Assembly (NCBI GenBank): GCA_947454155.1
Contig: CANGIT010000021.1
Location: 1 to 37,630 of the forward strand
Length of the DNA stretch: 37,630 nucleotides
Direction: 5' to 3'
Origin: Chitinophagaceae bacterium
GTDB taxonomy: Bacteria > Bacteroidota > Bacteroidia > Chitinophagales > Chitinophagaceae
Part shown: piece after piece, positions 15,944-24,028 of the stretch
How the letters are laid out: each line of letters opens with the position of its first letter
How positions within the stretch are numbered: the first letter of the stretch is position 1
The notes under the pieces: generated by a model
What the model was told of the DNA's origin: nothing
The model's database searches: none
The model's input: only the letters and a program-made list of their open reading frames with translations
Made by a program: the position numbers and the translations under genes

Positions 15944-16561
15944 ATGTCGAACAAATTTCAGGTCAGAAGATTGCTGCAATACTTTTTACAGGGCTTGCTG
16001 GTGATGGCACCTGTGCTGATTACTTTTTATGTGCTTTTTTCTGTGGTGTCTTCCATCGATAACCTGATTCCGATTTTTACCGTTACCGACAAATACGGCG
16101 TGGTGAAAGTGCAGAATTACGGATTGGGATTCATTATCATCATAGGCATCATCATTGTCATCGGTTATTTCAGTTATTTTTTCATATCCAACCGTATCAT
16201 CACTTTTTTCGACAGACTGATGCAACGATTGCCCGGATTGAAACACATCTATTCCACCACCCGCGATTTTTTTGAGGCTTTTGCCGGAGACAAAAAGAAA
16301 TTCACCCAGAATGTGCTGGCCAATGTGGACGACAATGATGTGTGGAGGATTGGATTTGTAACAAAAGACGACATGGAAGAATTTGGCCTCAAAGATTATG
16401 TTTCGGTGTACGTGCCGATGGCTTATTCCGTAGCAGGAAACGTATATATCATTCCCAAAAGCAGAGTAAAACCCATCACGCATATCAGCGCCTCTCAAAC
16501 TATGAAATTCGCTGTGAGTGGCGGTGTCACTTCCATTGAAGAAGAAGAGGAGAAGAAATGA
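15944..16561 (+). CDS. DUF502 family membrane protein
   Basis: This 205-residue protein has two membrane segments near the N-terminus (about 12-37 and 60-86), the second being the long isoleucine-rich stretch GLGFIIIIGIIIVIGYFSYFF. A soluble C-terminal part follows with the family's LPGLKHIYSTTRDFFEAF, a glycine/valine strand region (VYVPMAYSVAGNVYIIPKSRVKPI) and an acidic tail. DUF502 proteins occur widely in bacteria and plants (COV family) and have no settled biochemical function in bacteria. A possible -7 box TACCTTTA is at 15917-15924, just after the 52-bp repeats. It appears to be a single-gene unit; the next gene is 181 bp away. Confidence 0.88.
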   Translation: MSNKFQVRRLLQYFLQGLLVMAPVLITFYVLFSVVSSIDNLIPIFTVTDKYGVVKVQNYGLGFIIIIGIIIVIGYFSYFFISNRIITFFDRLMQRLPGLKHIYSTTRDFFEAFAGDKKKFTQNVLANVDDNDVWRIGFVTKDDMEEFGLKDYVSVYVPMAYSVAGNVYIIPKSRVKPITHISASQTMKFAVSGGVTSIEEEEEKK

Positions 16562-16707
16562 TGAATGTAAAATGTAAAAATTAAAATAAGAAATCTTAAT
16601 CACCAATTACGAATCACTAATTACAAATCTTCGATTACAAATCTTTCACTGTTTTTTCATCATTTCAAACAGGCTATTTTCTCCTGAATGGCGCGTCTTT
16701 TTCACGA

Positions 16708-16736
16708 TTGATTTGATGGCTTCGGAAGTAGTTTTG
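16708..16736 (+). promoter_or_regulatory. Promoter-like boxes before the phospholipase gene
   Basis: TAGTTTTG (16729-16736) matches the Bacteroidetes -7 consensus TAnnTTTG. ATTG (16707-16710) stands 18 bp upstream, close to the -33 element. The -7 box ends 6 bp before the ATG, so the mRNA would be almost leaderless if this is used. The rest of the 181-bp gap holds an ATTACAAATCTT direct repeat and no gene. Confidence 0.4.
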
Positions 16737-16742
16737 TGCTGA

Positions 16743-17711
16743 ATGAAAACGCTTTTTTGCTTTACCGTTTGTCTTTGCACATTTACCCATGCCTATTGCT
16801 GGGGCTTTTTCGGTCATGCTCAGATCAACCATTACGCGGTTTATTTATTGCCAACAGACATGATTGTTTTGTTCAAACCTGCTCAGACATTTCTGGAGGA
16901 GCACGCCGCCGACCCCGACAAGCGACGCTATGCTGTCCCGGAGGAAGGTCCTCGTCATTATATCGATATCGACCATTATGGTGCCTATCCATTTCCCTTG
17001 TTACCGCATGAATGGGAAAAAGCTGTTGCTACCTATACTGAAGATTCTTTGAAAGCCCATGGAATTGTGCCCTGGCATGTACAAGTGATGCTGGCTAGGC
17101 TTACACGTTCCTTTCGCGATTTGAATTATGCCGAAATCATGAAGAACAGTGCCGAACTCGGCCATTATATCGCCGATGCGCATGTGCCTTTGCATGCCAG
17201 CAGCAATCATAATGGTCAGCTTACACAGCAACAGGGAATTCACGGATTCTGGGAAAGTCGCATTCCCGAATTACTGGCGGCCTCCGATTTTGATTTTGTA
17301 GTAGGGAAAGCGGTTTATCTTGATGATCCGGGAAGTTTCATCTGGGACAGGGTATTGGAAAGCGCCCATGCCACGGATAGCGTGTTGTCTTTTGAAAAAG
17401 CCCTCAACGACAGTTTTCCTGCCGCATCAAAATATGCTTTTGAAGAAAGAAACGGAAAAACAGTCAAGCAATATTCTTCTGCCTACACGTTAGCCTATAA
17501 CCAAAAATTACAGGGCATGGTAGAGCGAAGAATGCGGCAATCCATCTTTGCCGTGGCCTCTTTTTGGTATACAGCCTGGGTGGATGCCGGACAGCCTGAT
17601 TTGCGCAAATTAAAAGAGAAAAACTTTTCCGCCGACGAAATGTCAACTTTCGATTGGCTGAACCAGCTTTGGCAAAAAGGAACAGGGATGCTGGGCAGGG
17701 GAGAGGAATAA
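16743..17711 (+). CDS. Secreted zinc-dependent phospholipase C / S1-P1 nuclease-like enzyme
   Basis: The 322-residue protein has a signal peptide ending near AYC; the mature protein would start with W20, as in the PLC/S1-P1 fold, where the N-terminal tryptophan ligates zinc. Further ligand-like residues are H25 (WGFFGH), H72 and the DIDHY block (D75, D77, H78), H141-x3-D145-x-H147-x3-H151 (HYIADAHVPLHAS) and H167-x2-W-E171 (IHGFWES). These make a trinuclear zinc site acting on phosphate esters, so a phospholipid or nucleic acid substrate is likely; sequence alone does not decide between them. The C-terminal part (about 210-322) is less conserved. It appears to be a single-gene unit, exported to the periplasm or beyond. 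Confidence 0.82.
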   Translation: MKTLFCFTVCLCTFTHAYCWGFFGHAQINHYAVYLLPTDMIVLFKPAQTFLEEHAADPDKRRYAVPEEGPRHYIDIDHYGAYPFPLLPHEWEKAVATYTEDSLKAHGIVPWHVQVMLARLTRSFRDLNYAEIMKNSAELGHYIADAHVPLHASSNHNGQLTQQQGIHGFWESRIPELLAASDFDFVVGKAVYLDDPGSFIWDRVLESAHATDSVLSFEKALNDSFPAASKYAFEERNGKTVKQYSSAYTLAYNQKLQGMVERRMRQSIFAVASFWYTAWVDAGQPDLRKLKEKNFSADEMSTFDWLNQLWQKGTGMLGRGEE

Positions 17712-17833
17712 ACATACTGTCGGTGGCATCCTATTCCTTTGTTTGTCTGCCATCAATTGCATATATACTTCTTTGAAAAAGACAGGATGAAAATCATTAC
17801 ATCAACCAAGCTATAAAAGCATTCGCTATTGAT

Positions 17834-17841
17834 TACCTTTG
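17834..17841 (+). promoter_or_regulatory. -7 box before serC
   Basis: TACCTTTG fits the Bacteroidetes -7 consensus TAnnTTTG and lies 36 bp before the serC ATG. I see no good -33 TTTG at the expected distance, so this is only a moderate prediction. Confidence 0.35.
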
Positions 17842-17877
17842 TGTTCATTATTGGTCAACCCATTTTGATTACAGAAC

Positions 17878-18945
17878 ATGATCCACAATTTCAACGCAGG
17901 TCCTTCTATTTTACCCCGAGAAGTTTTTGAAGAAGCTTCCGTAGCCGTACTCAATTACAACGATACCGGTTTGTCCATCCTGGAAATGGGGCACCGTACA
18001 CCTGAATTCACGGCCATCATGGAAGAGGCTCGATCGCTGGTAAAAGAACTGATGCAGCTGGATGAACATCATAAGGTGTTATTTCTTCATGGAGGAGCAT
18101 CAACCCAGTTTATGCAGGTACCCATGAATCTGCTCAATCCCAAAGACACCGTGGCTTTTGCCGATACAGGGGTGTGGAGCAGCAAGGCCATCAAGGAAGC
18201 CCGTCTTTTCGGCAAAGTTGAAATCGCCTGCTCTTCCAAAGAAAAGGGGTACACTTTCATCCCTAATGATTTTGCTGTTCCCAACGATGCGCGTTATTTC
18301 CATATCACCACCAACAATACCATCTACGGTACCCAATGGAAATCAATTCCTCAAACCAGCAATGTGATGGTGGCCGATATGAGCAGCGACATCTTGAGTC
18401 GTCAGCTGGATTTTAATTCGTTTGGTCTCATTTACGCTGGTGCTCAAAAAAATATGGGGCCGGCCGGTGTCAATCTTGTTGTGGTGGATGAAAGAATACT
18501 GGGCAAACTAAAGCACCAGATTCCCACCATCATGGATTATCGCTATCATATACAGGAAGAAAGCATGCTTAATACGCCGCCGGTGTTTGCTGTTTATGTT
18601 TGCTTACTCACCTTGCGCTGGCTGAAAAAAATGGGCGGAGTGGCGGCCATAGAAAAACGAAACCAGGAAAAAGCCGATTTGCTGTATGCGGAAATAGACA
18701 ATAACGAATTGTTTACCACCAGTGTCCAAAAGCACGACAGAAGCCTGATGAATGTATGTTTTGCCGCCAAAAATCCCGAGCATGAAAAAATGTTTCTTGA
18801 TTTTACAGTGGCTAATGGTGTCTATGGTATCAAGGGCCACAGGCTTTCAGGTGCTTTCAGAGCTTCCCTTTACAATGCGATGCCGCTGAGCAGTGTGCAA
18901 CTATTGGTTGAGCTGATGCAGACATTCTCGCAATCGGTGGCTTAA
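17878..18945 (+). CDS. serC: Phosphoserine aminotransferase
   Basis: SerC uses pyridoxal phosphate to convert 3-phosphohydroxypyruvate and glutamate into phosphoserine in serine synthesis; it also serves pyridoxine synthesis in many bacteria. The 355-residue length is standard. The start MIHNFNAGPSILPREVFEEA, the GGASTQF phosphate-binding turn, the DMSSD segment and the PLP lysine K191 in YAGAQKNMGPAGVNLVVV are all typical, as is the GHRLSGAFRASLYNAMP end. The DUF1015 gene follows 69 bp later. The phosphoglycerate dehydrogenase gene serA, often found between these two in Bacteroidota, is not there. Confidence 0.95.
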   Translation: MIHNFNAGPSILPREVFEEASVAVLNYNDTGLSILEMGHRTPEFTAIMEEARSLVKELMQLDEHHKVLFLHGGASTQFMQVPMNLLNPKDTVAFADTGVWSSKAIKEARLFGKVEIACSSKEKGYTFIPNDFAVPNDARYFHITTNNTIYGTQWKSIPQTSNVMVADMSSDILSRQLDFNSFGLIYAGAQKNMGPAGVNLVVVDERILGKLKHQIPTIMDYRYHIQEESMLNTPPVFAVYVCLLTLRWLKKMGGVAAIEKRNQEKADLLYAEIDNNELFTTSVQKHDRSLMNVCFAAKNPEHEKMFLDFTVANGVYGIKGHRLSGAFRASLYNAMPLSSVQLLVELMQTFSQSVA

Positions 18946-18986
18946 TATTAATAAGTTCATTCTATCCATTTACGGGGCATATACCT

Positions 18987-18994
18987 TAAATTTG
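18987..18994 (+). promoter_or_regulatory. -7 box before the DUF1015 gene
   Basis: TAAATTTG matches TAnnTTTG and ends 20 bp before the ATG at 19015. It sits between GGGGC (18974-18978) and GCCCC (18996-19000), which could pair. This suggests the DUF1015 gene may have its own promoter in addition to read-through from serC. No clear -33 box is seen. Confidence 0.3.
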
Positions 18995-19014
18995 CGCCCC
19001 AAGTAATACTCATT

Positions 19015-20244
19015 ATGGTAACTATATCACCGTTCAAAGCATTAAGACCCGAAGCCCATTTGGCAAAACAAGTGGCCTCAAGACCTTATGATGTGTTGAA
19101 CAGTAAAGAAGCAAAGATTGAAGCGCAGGGTAATCACCATTCTTTTTTGCATATCACTAAAAGTGAAATCGACCTCCCCGAAAATACCGATCTCCACAGC
19201 CAACCTGTATACGAGAAAGCCAAAGAGAACCTGAGCGCTTTCATGTCGAGGCAGATTCTTTTCCGTGAGTCAAAGCCTTGCTATTACATCTACAGGCTCA
19301 TCATGAACGGAAAAAGCCAAACCGGTTTGGTTTGCGGCAGCTCAGTGGATGATTATGAAAACGACCTGATAAAAAAACACGAATTCACCCGCCCTGAAAA
19401 AGAGCAAGACCGCATCAACCACATCACCACCACCGGCGCACAAACGGGTAATGTTTTTTTAGCTTATCGCCATGTGGACGCCATTGATGAACTGATAGGC
19501 AAATGGGTGAAAGACAAAAACCCTCAGTACGATTTCATTGCCGAAGACGGCATTCAACATAGCATCTGGATTGTCAACGATGATAAAACCATCGCGCAGA
19601 TTACTGAGTTATTCAAAACCCATGTTCCTTGCACCTATATAGCCGATGGCCATCACAGAGCCGCATCCGCTGCCAAAGTAAGAGCCGCCTTAGGCGAACG
19701 TGCCACCGAAAAAGCCAATTTCTTCCTGACCACACTTTTCCCTTCCAATCAGCTTTACATCATGGATTATAACCGTGTGGTGAAGGACCTGAATGGCTTA
19801 ACCGCCGAAGAGTTCTTGGAACGTCTCTCCACCTCTTTCACGTTAGAAAAAATTAACGAAGCCTACCGCCCCGAAACACTTCACCAATTTGGACTCTACC
19901 TCAACCAACAATGGTATAAGCTCACTTCTCTAGACGGCACTTTCACCAACGATCCGATTGGCGTTTTGGACGTGACCATTCTGCAAAACAATATCCTTGA
20001 CCCGCTACTGGGTATCAAAGACCAACGCACCGATAAGCGCATTGACTTTGTGGGAGGTATCCGCGGACTGCAAGAGTTGGAAAAAAGAGTAGACAGTGGC
20101 GACATGCAGCTTGCTTTCAGTCTGCATCCGGTAAGCATTCAGCAGCTTTTCGACATTGCCGATAGTGGTAATGTGATGCCGCCCAAAAGCACTTGGTTCG
20201 AACCTAAATTGCGCGACGGTTTGCTGACGCATCTGATTTACTAA
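19015..20244 (+). CDS. DUF1015 family protein
   Basis: The 409-residue protein shows the DUF1015 hallmarks: an N-terminal ISPFKALRP and ASRPYDVLN block, HEFTRPEKEQDRINH, and the signature YIADGHHRAASAAKVR near residues 204-219. Members are common beside serA/serC in Bacteroidota and in other bacteria. The family lacks an established reaction as far as I know; the conserved His/Arg/Asp residues look enzymatic. The position 69 bp after serC, on the same strand, supports a link to serine metabolism. No signal peptide or membrane segment is seen, so it is cytoplasmic. Confidence 0.88.
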   Translation: MVTISPFKALRPEAHLAKQVASRPYDVLNSKEAKIEAQGNHHSFLHITKSEIDLPENTDLHSQPVYEKAKENLSAFMSRQILFRESKPCYYIYRLIMNGKSQTGLVCGSSVDDYENDLIKKHEFTRPEKEQDRINHITTTGAQTGNVFLAYRHVDAIDELIGKWVKDKNPQYDFIAEDGIQHSIWIVNDDKTIAQITELFKTHVPCTYIADGHHRAASAAKVRAALGERATEKANFFLTTLFPSNQLYIMDYNRVVKDLNGLTAEEFLERLSTSFTLEKINEAYRPETLHQFGLYLNQQWYKLTSLDGTFTNDPIGVLDVTILQNNILDPLLGIKDQRTDKRIDFVGGIRGLQELEKRVDSGDMQLAFSLHPVSIQQLFDIADSGNVMPPKSTWFEPKLRDGLLTHLIY

Positions 20245-20381
20245 GGCAGGCTAATAGTGGCTTTTCATTTCTTTTCCCTAGTTTTATAGGAATGATTTGT
20301 CTAAAGAAAGGCTCTTTTATTTGAGCAAAAACTTGATAGGCCAATTTCAGGTGCAATAATCGTAATCACTAAAATCCATAC

Positions 20382-21380
20382 ATGACAAAATCGATTTGTT
20401 TGCTGTTGCTGATGGCTGCATGTTTTGGTGCGGACGCGCAGGACGCCAAACGATTGCATGAAATAGGGAAAAATTACCTGGTAGATGGTGATTATGCCAA
20501 TGCCGAAAGCATGCTCTATAGCGCTTATACAGCAGATACCAACGATATTTCCATCATCAAAGACCTTACCCTTTGTTATTTTTTTGAAAAGGATTATGCC
20601 AGAGGCATTGCATTGATGACGCCCCTCATCGACCGCCAACAGGCCGATGACCAATGTTTTCAGATTTTGGGTAGTTTATACCGTACCCAAAACAACTACG
20701 CTTCCAGTATGGCCATCTATACAGCGGCCATAAAAAAATATCCGGATAATGGTGCGTTTTACAACGAAATAGGTGAGCTGATGCAGTTGAACAACGACCC
20801 CCAGTGTATCGCCTTCTGGGAGCGTGGTATCGAAAAAGATCCTCCCTATCCCAGCAATTACTTTAACGCCTGTAAATTTTACCACGCCTCAGGCGATAAA
20901 ATCTGGGCCGCCTTGTATGGAGAAATCTACGTCAACATCGATCCGCTCAATGCCAGAACCGTAGAGATCAAAGACATTCTGCTCGAAGATTATACTTATA
21001 TGCTTACCGCTTTGGTCAATGAAGGAATGCCCAAAGAAAAAAACAAATTCGCGCAGAAGGTTTTCACCACTTTCAACCGTCAGGCCGATGTGGTGAAAAT
21101 GGGCATCTCCACGGCCACACTCACCATGCTGCGTACTCGATTTATTCTGGACTGGTACCAAGATAAAACAGACCGTTTTCCCTGCGCGCTTTTCGAATAT
21201 CATCAACAGCTTTTGCGTCTGGGCCTTTTCGACGCCTATAACCAATGGCTTTTCGGATCGGCAGAAAATCTTTCGGGCTTTCAATTCTGGACTCAGCTCC
21301 ACAATCTCGAATATGGTTCTTTTGTGAAGTATCAGCGATCCAATGTTTTCAGTGTGCCCAAGGGACAATACTACCATTAA
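20382..21380 (+). CDS. Tetratricopeptide-repeat protein with signal peptide
   Basis: A 332-residue protein with an N-terminal signal peptide (MTKSICLLLLMAACFGADAQ). About four to five TPR-like helical pairs run between residues 22 and 190 (for example HEIGKNYLVDGDYANAESMLYSAYTAD and QILGSLYRTQNNYASSMAIYTAAIKKYPDNGAFYNEIGELM). The C-terminal ~140 residues are not recognisable. TPR arrays bind other proteins, so a periplasmic or outer-membrane scaffold role is plausible. The gene stands alone between DUF1015 and the acyl-CoA synthetase; the 137-bp upstream gap shows no strong promoter. The function is unknown. Confidence 0.75.
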   Translation: MTKSICLLLLMAACFGADAQDAKRLHEIGKNYLVDGDYANAESMLYSAYTADTNDISIIKDLTLCYFFEKDYARGIALMTPLIDRQQADDQCFQILGSLYRTQNNYASSMAIYTAAIKKYPDNGAFYNEIGELMQLNNDPQCIAFWERGIEKDPPYPSNYFNACKFYHASGDKIWAALYGEIYVNIDPLNARTVEIKDILLEDYTYMLTALVNEGMPKEKNKFAQKVFTTFNRQADVVKMGISTATLTMLRTRFILDWYQDKTDRFPCALFEYHQQLLRLGLFDAYNQWLFGSAENLSGFQFWTQLHNLEYGSFVKYQRSNVFSVPKGQYYH

Positions 21381-21440
21381 GTAGTTTTTAATGGATTGAT
21401 TTATCTTTATTCCGTCACTCTTCACCCAGAAATTCATCAC

Positions 21441-23225
21441 ATGAGCCAGCCAACCAGATTATTTGATTTTCTCTATCATCAGCATGAGCATTTTTCCAAA
21501 ACGGACATGTTGAGTGGAAAAGAAAATGGACAATGGGTCAAATACAGTACGCAACAGGTGATTGAATACACCCATCAACTCAGCAAGGGCTTACTTCGTT
21601 TGGGCTTGAGCGGTAACAATATGCAAGTGGAGCAGCAGGACAAGATTGCCATCATCTCACACAACCGTCCTGAATGGCTGATGCTCGATTTAGCCTCCCA
21701 GCAAATTGGCGTATTGCTTTGTCCGATTTATCCCACCACCAACGTCAATGAGATTGAATTCATCTTCAATGACGCGGCCATCAAATACGTGTTTGTCAGT
21801 GGCGACGAATTGCTGGAAAAAGTAAACAGCATACGATCTAAAGTGCCATCGCTGATTAATGTTTTCAGTTTTGATGACAATTCCTCCGCCGCCAATTGGA
21901 AAGAATTACTGGTAAAAGAAAAAGACCAGGATCCATTGCTGGAAGAATGGAAACAAAAAATAGCGACTCACCATTGCGCCACCATCATCTACACTTCCGG
22001 TACCACAGGTACGCCTAAGGGCGTGATGTTGAGCCACGGCAACCTGGTGTCGAATGTGCTCAATGCCACCCGCAGCTTTCCTTTTCCCGAAATGCCATCC
22101 GCCAGGGCGCTGAGCTTTCTTCCGCTCAATCATATTTTCGAACGTATCGCTTCTTACATCTACATTTCCACCGGTATTTCCATCTATTATGCCGAAAATC
22201 TCGACACAATCGGCGAAAATCTCAAACAGGTGAAGCCCGTACTTTTCACTACTGTACCGCGACTACTCGAAAAAGTGTACGAAAAGATCATGAAGAAAGG
22301 CGCCGAGCTCACCGGTATCAAAAGAAAACTTTTTTATTGGTCGGTGGCGCTGGCCGAAAAATACGACAACAATATCCCGGGCAGCTGGGCTTACCGCATG
22401 CAACTGGCCATCGCCAATGCATTGGTTTTTAAAAAATGGAGAGAAGCACTTGGTAATCATATTCAATACATCATCACTGGCGGAGCCGCCTGTCAGGAAA
22501 GACTGCTGCGTATTTTCAACGCCGCAAAAATTCCCATTTACGAAGGATATGGCCCTACAGAGAACAGTCCGGTAATCAGCGTGAATTGCCGAAAAAAAGG
22601 GGGTACCAAATTTGGAACAGTGGGGTTGGTGATCGACGGACAGGAAGTGAAGCTGGAAGCCGATGGTGAAATTTGTGTGAAAGGACCCAGCGTGATGATG
22701 GGGTATTATAAGCGCCCCGACCTTACGGCAGAAACCATCATCGACGGGTGGTTGCATACCGGCGATATCGGCGAATTTGTAGCAGGTAAGTATCTTAAAA
22801 TCACAGACCGTAAAAAAGAGATGTTCAAAACCAGCGGTGGTAAATATGTAGCGCCATTGCCCATTGAAAATAAATTGATGGAATCGCCTTTCATAGAACA
22901 GGCCATGATCATCGGTGCCGACCGCAAATTCGTGTCTGCGCTCATCGTCCCCTCTTTTCAAAATCTCATCTTGTGGATGAATGAAAAAGGAATGGTTTAC
23001 CAGAACAACGTCGATGCCATCTTATTACCGGAAGTCAAAGCCCATTACGAGCAAATCATCGAGCAATACAACCAAACACTCAACCATGTGGAGCAGGTAA
23101 GGAAAATAACTTTACTGCCGGCCGAATGGTCAATTGACACCGGAGAACTTACCCCCAAAATGAGTTTACGCCGTAAAGTGATCATGGAGAAATACAAAGA
23201 ACAGATTGAGAGTGCCTATCAATAA
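21441..23225 (+). CDS. Long-chain fatty acid-CoA ligase (AMP-binding enzyme)
   Basis: The enzyme activates fatty acids with ATP and CoA through an acyl-adenylate. The 594-residue protein has the AMP-binding signature TIIYTSGTTGTPKGVMLSHGNL, the A4/A5 region GYGPTENSPVISVN, and the late motifs DGWLHTGDIGEF and KYLKITDRKKEMFKTSGGKYVAP, where the catalytic lysine region of the small domain begins. This is the long FAA1-like subgroup rather than FadD of E. coli. Start: an open frame reaches back to 21396, but the ATG at 21441 (MSQPTRLFDFLYHQHEHF) is the usual beginning of the family. It converges on the response regulator gene, with a hairpin immediately after its stop. Confidence 0.92.
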   Translation: MSQPTRLFDFLYHQHEHFSKTDMLSGKENGQWVKYSTQQVIEYTHQLSKGLLRLGLSGNNMQVEQQDKIAIISHNRPEWLMLDLASQQIGVLLCPIYPTTNVNEIEFIFNDAAIKYVFVSGDELLEKVNSIRSKVPSLINVFSFDDNSSAANWKELLVKEKDQDPLLEEWKQKIATHHCATIIYTSGTTGTPKGVMLSHGNLVSNVLNATRSFPFPEMPSARALSFLPLNHIFERIASYIYISTGISIYYAENLDTIGENLKQVKPVLFTTVPRLLEKVYEKIMKKGAELTGIKRKLFYWSVALAEKYDNNIPGSWAYRMQLAIANALVFKKWREALGNHIQYIITGGAACQERLLRIFNAAKIPIYEGYGPTENSPVISVNCRKKGGTKFGTVGLVIDGQEVKLEADGEICVKGPSVMMGYYKRPDLTAETIIDGWLHTGDIGEFVAGKYLKITDRKKEMFKTSGGKYVAPLPIENKLMESPFIEQAMIIGADRKFVSALIVPSFQNLILWMNEKGMVYQNNVDAILLPEVKAHYEQIIEQYNQTLNHVEQVRKITLLPAEWSIDTGELTPKMSLRRKVIMEKYKEQIESAYQ

Positions 23226-23249
23226 AAAACCGGCCATCAGAGACCGGTT
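23222..23249 (-). terminator. Hairpin between convergent genes, terminator form on the minus strand
   Basis: AACCGG (23228-23233) pairs with CCGGTT (23244-23249) around ten bases. On the minus strand it is followed by a T-rich run (complement of the A tract 23224-23229), so it most likely ends the kinase/regulator transcript about 140 bp after its last gene. The plus-strand side has no T run, although the hairpin begins 3 bp after the acyl-CoA ligase stop. Confidence 0.6.
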
Positions 23250-23389
23250 ATCAAATAGAGTCGATTAAGGTTTGTTCATAGTTGTATAATGAGTTGAGTT
23301 CTTCGAGTTACAACCATTGTAAAAGTATTTATCTTATTCAAATTATCTTGTAGATGAAATACTTGATATTTTGTAGTAGTTATACTACA

Positions 23390-24019
23390 TCAAATCAGTT
23401 TGTGCTCCAATGCATATAAGGTGATTTCAGTGTTATTCTTCAAATTCATTTTCAGCAGGATTCGGGAGCGGTAAGTGCTGATGGTATTGATACTGAGCGA
23501 CATTTTTTCGGCGATATTAGTAACGGATTGTCCGGCTGCCAGCATTTTGAGTACTGAAAATTCCCTGTCCGACAAAAGTTCATGAACGGGTTTAGATTCG
23601 TCTTTGGAAAAAACCGTGGCTAGTTTTTCCGCTACGATTTCGGTGATGTAACGTTTTCCGGAAAGTACTTTATGGATGGCGTTGATTAATTCTTCGGGAG
23701 CCAGGTCTTTGCTTAAATAGCCGGAGGCCCCTGCTTTTAAAACCCTCACCGCATATTGGTCTTCGGAATGAATACTCATGATCAGCACGGGCAAGTAAGG
23801 GCGTATTTGTTTGATTTGGGGTAAAGCTTCCAGTCCGCTTCTGCCCGGCATCGAAAGGTCGCTGATGACCAGATCCCATTCTTCCTGTATCACTTTATTG
23901 ATCAGCATGGCGGCGTCGGGCACTTCTTCAATAACAGCATCCGGAAACTCTTCGACTAGTATTTGCCGGATTCCTTTTCTTACCACCGAGTGGTCGTCTG
24001 CAATAATGATACGAAGCAT
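23390..24019 (-). CDS. NarL/LuxR-type response regulator
   Basis: The 209-residue protein has an N-terminal receiver domain with acidic pocket D8-D9, phosphoacceptor D54 (VISDLSMPG), the switch Ser (S82, LIMSIHS) and K104 (YLSKDLAPEE). A C-terminal LuxR helix-turn-helix (about 143-205, LSDREFSVLKMLAAGQSVTNIAEKMSLSINTISTYRSRILLKM) binds DNA. It lies 9 bp after the kinase gene and forms an operon with it. Phosphorylation by that kinase is expected. The target is unknown, but the giant surface-protein gene transcribed divergently from the kinase is an obvious candidate. Confidence 0.93.
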   Translation of the reverse strand: MLRIIIADDHSVVRKGIRQILVEEFPDAVIEEVPDAAMLINKVIQEEWDLVISDLSMPGRSGLEALPQIKQIRPYLPVLIMSIHSEDQYAVRVLKAGASGYLSKDLAPEELINAIHKVLSGKRYITEIVAEKLATVFSKDESKPVHELLSDREFSVLKMLAAGQSVTNIAEKMSLSINTISTYRSRILLKMNLKNNTEITLYALEHKLI

Positions 24020-24028
24020 GCAACGAAG

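Noticed and set aside
18974..19000. GGGGC...GCCCC as a serC terminator
   Set aside because: The stem is only five pairs with a 17-base loop and no T run, and it contains a promoter-like box for the next gene.
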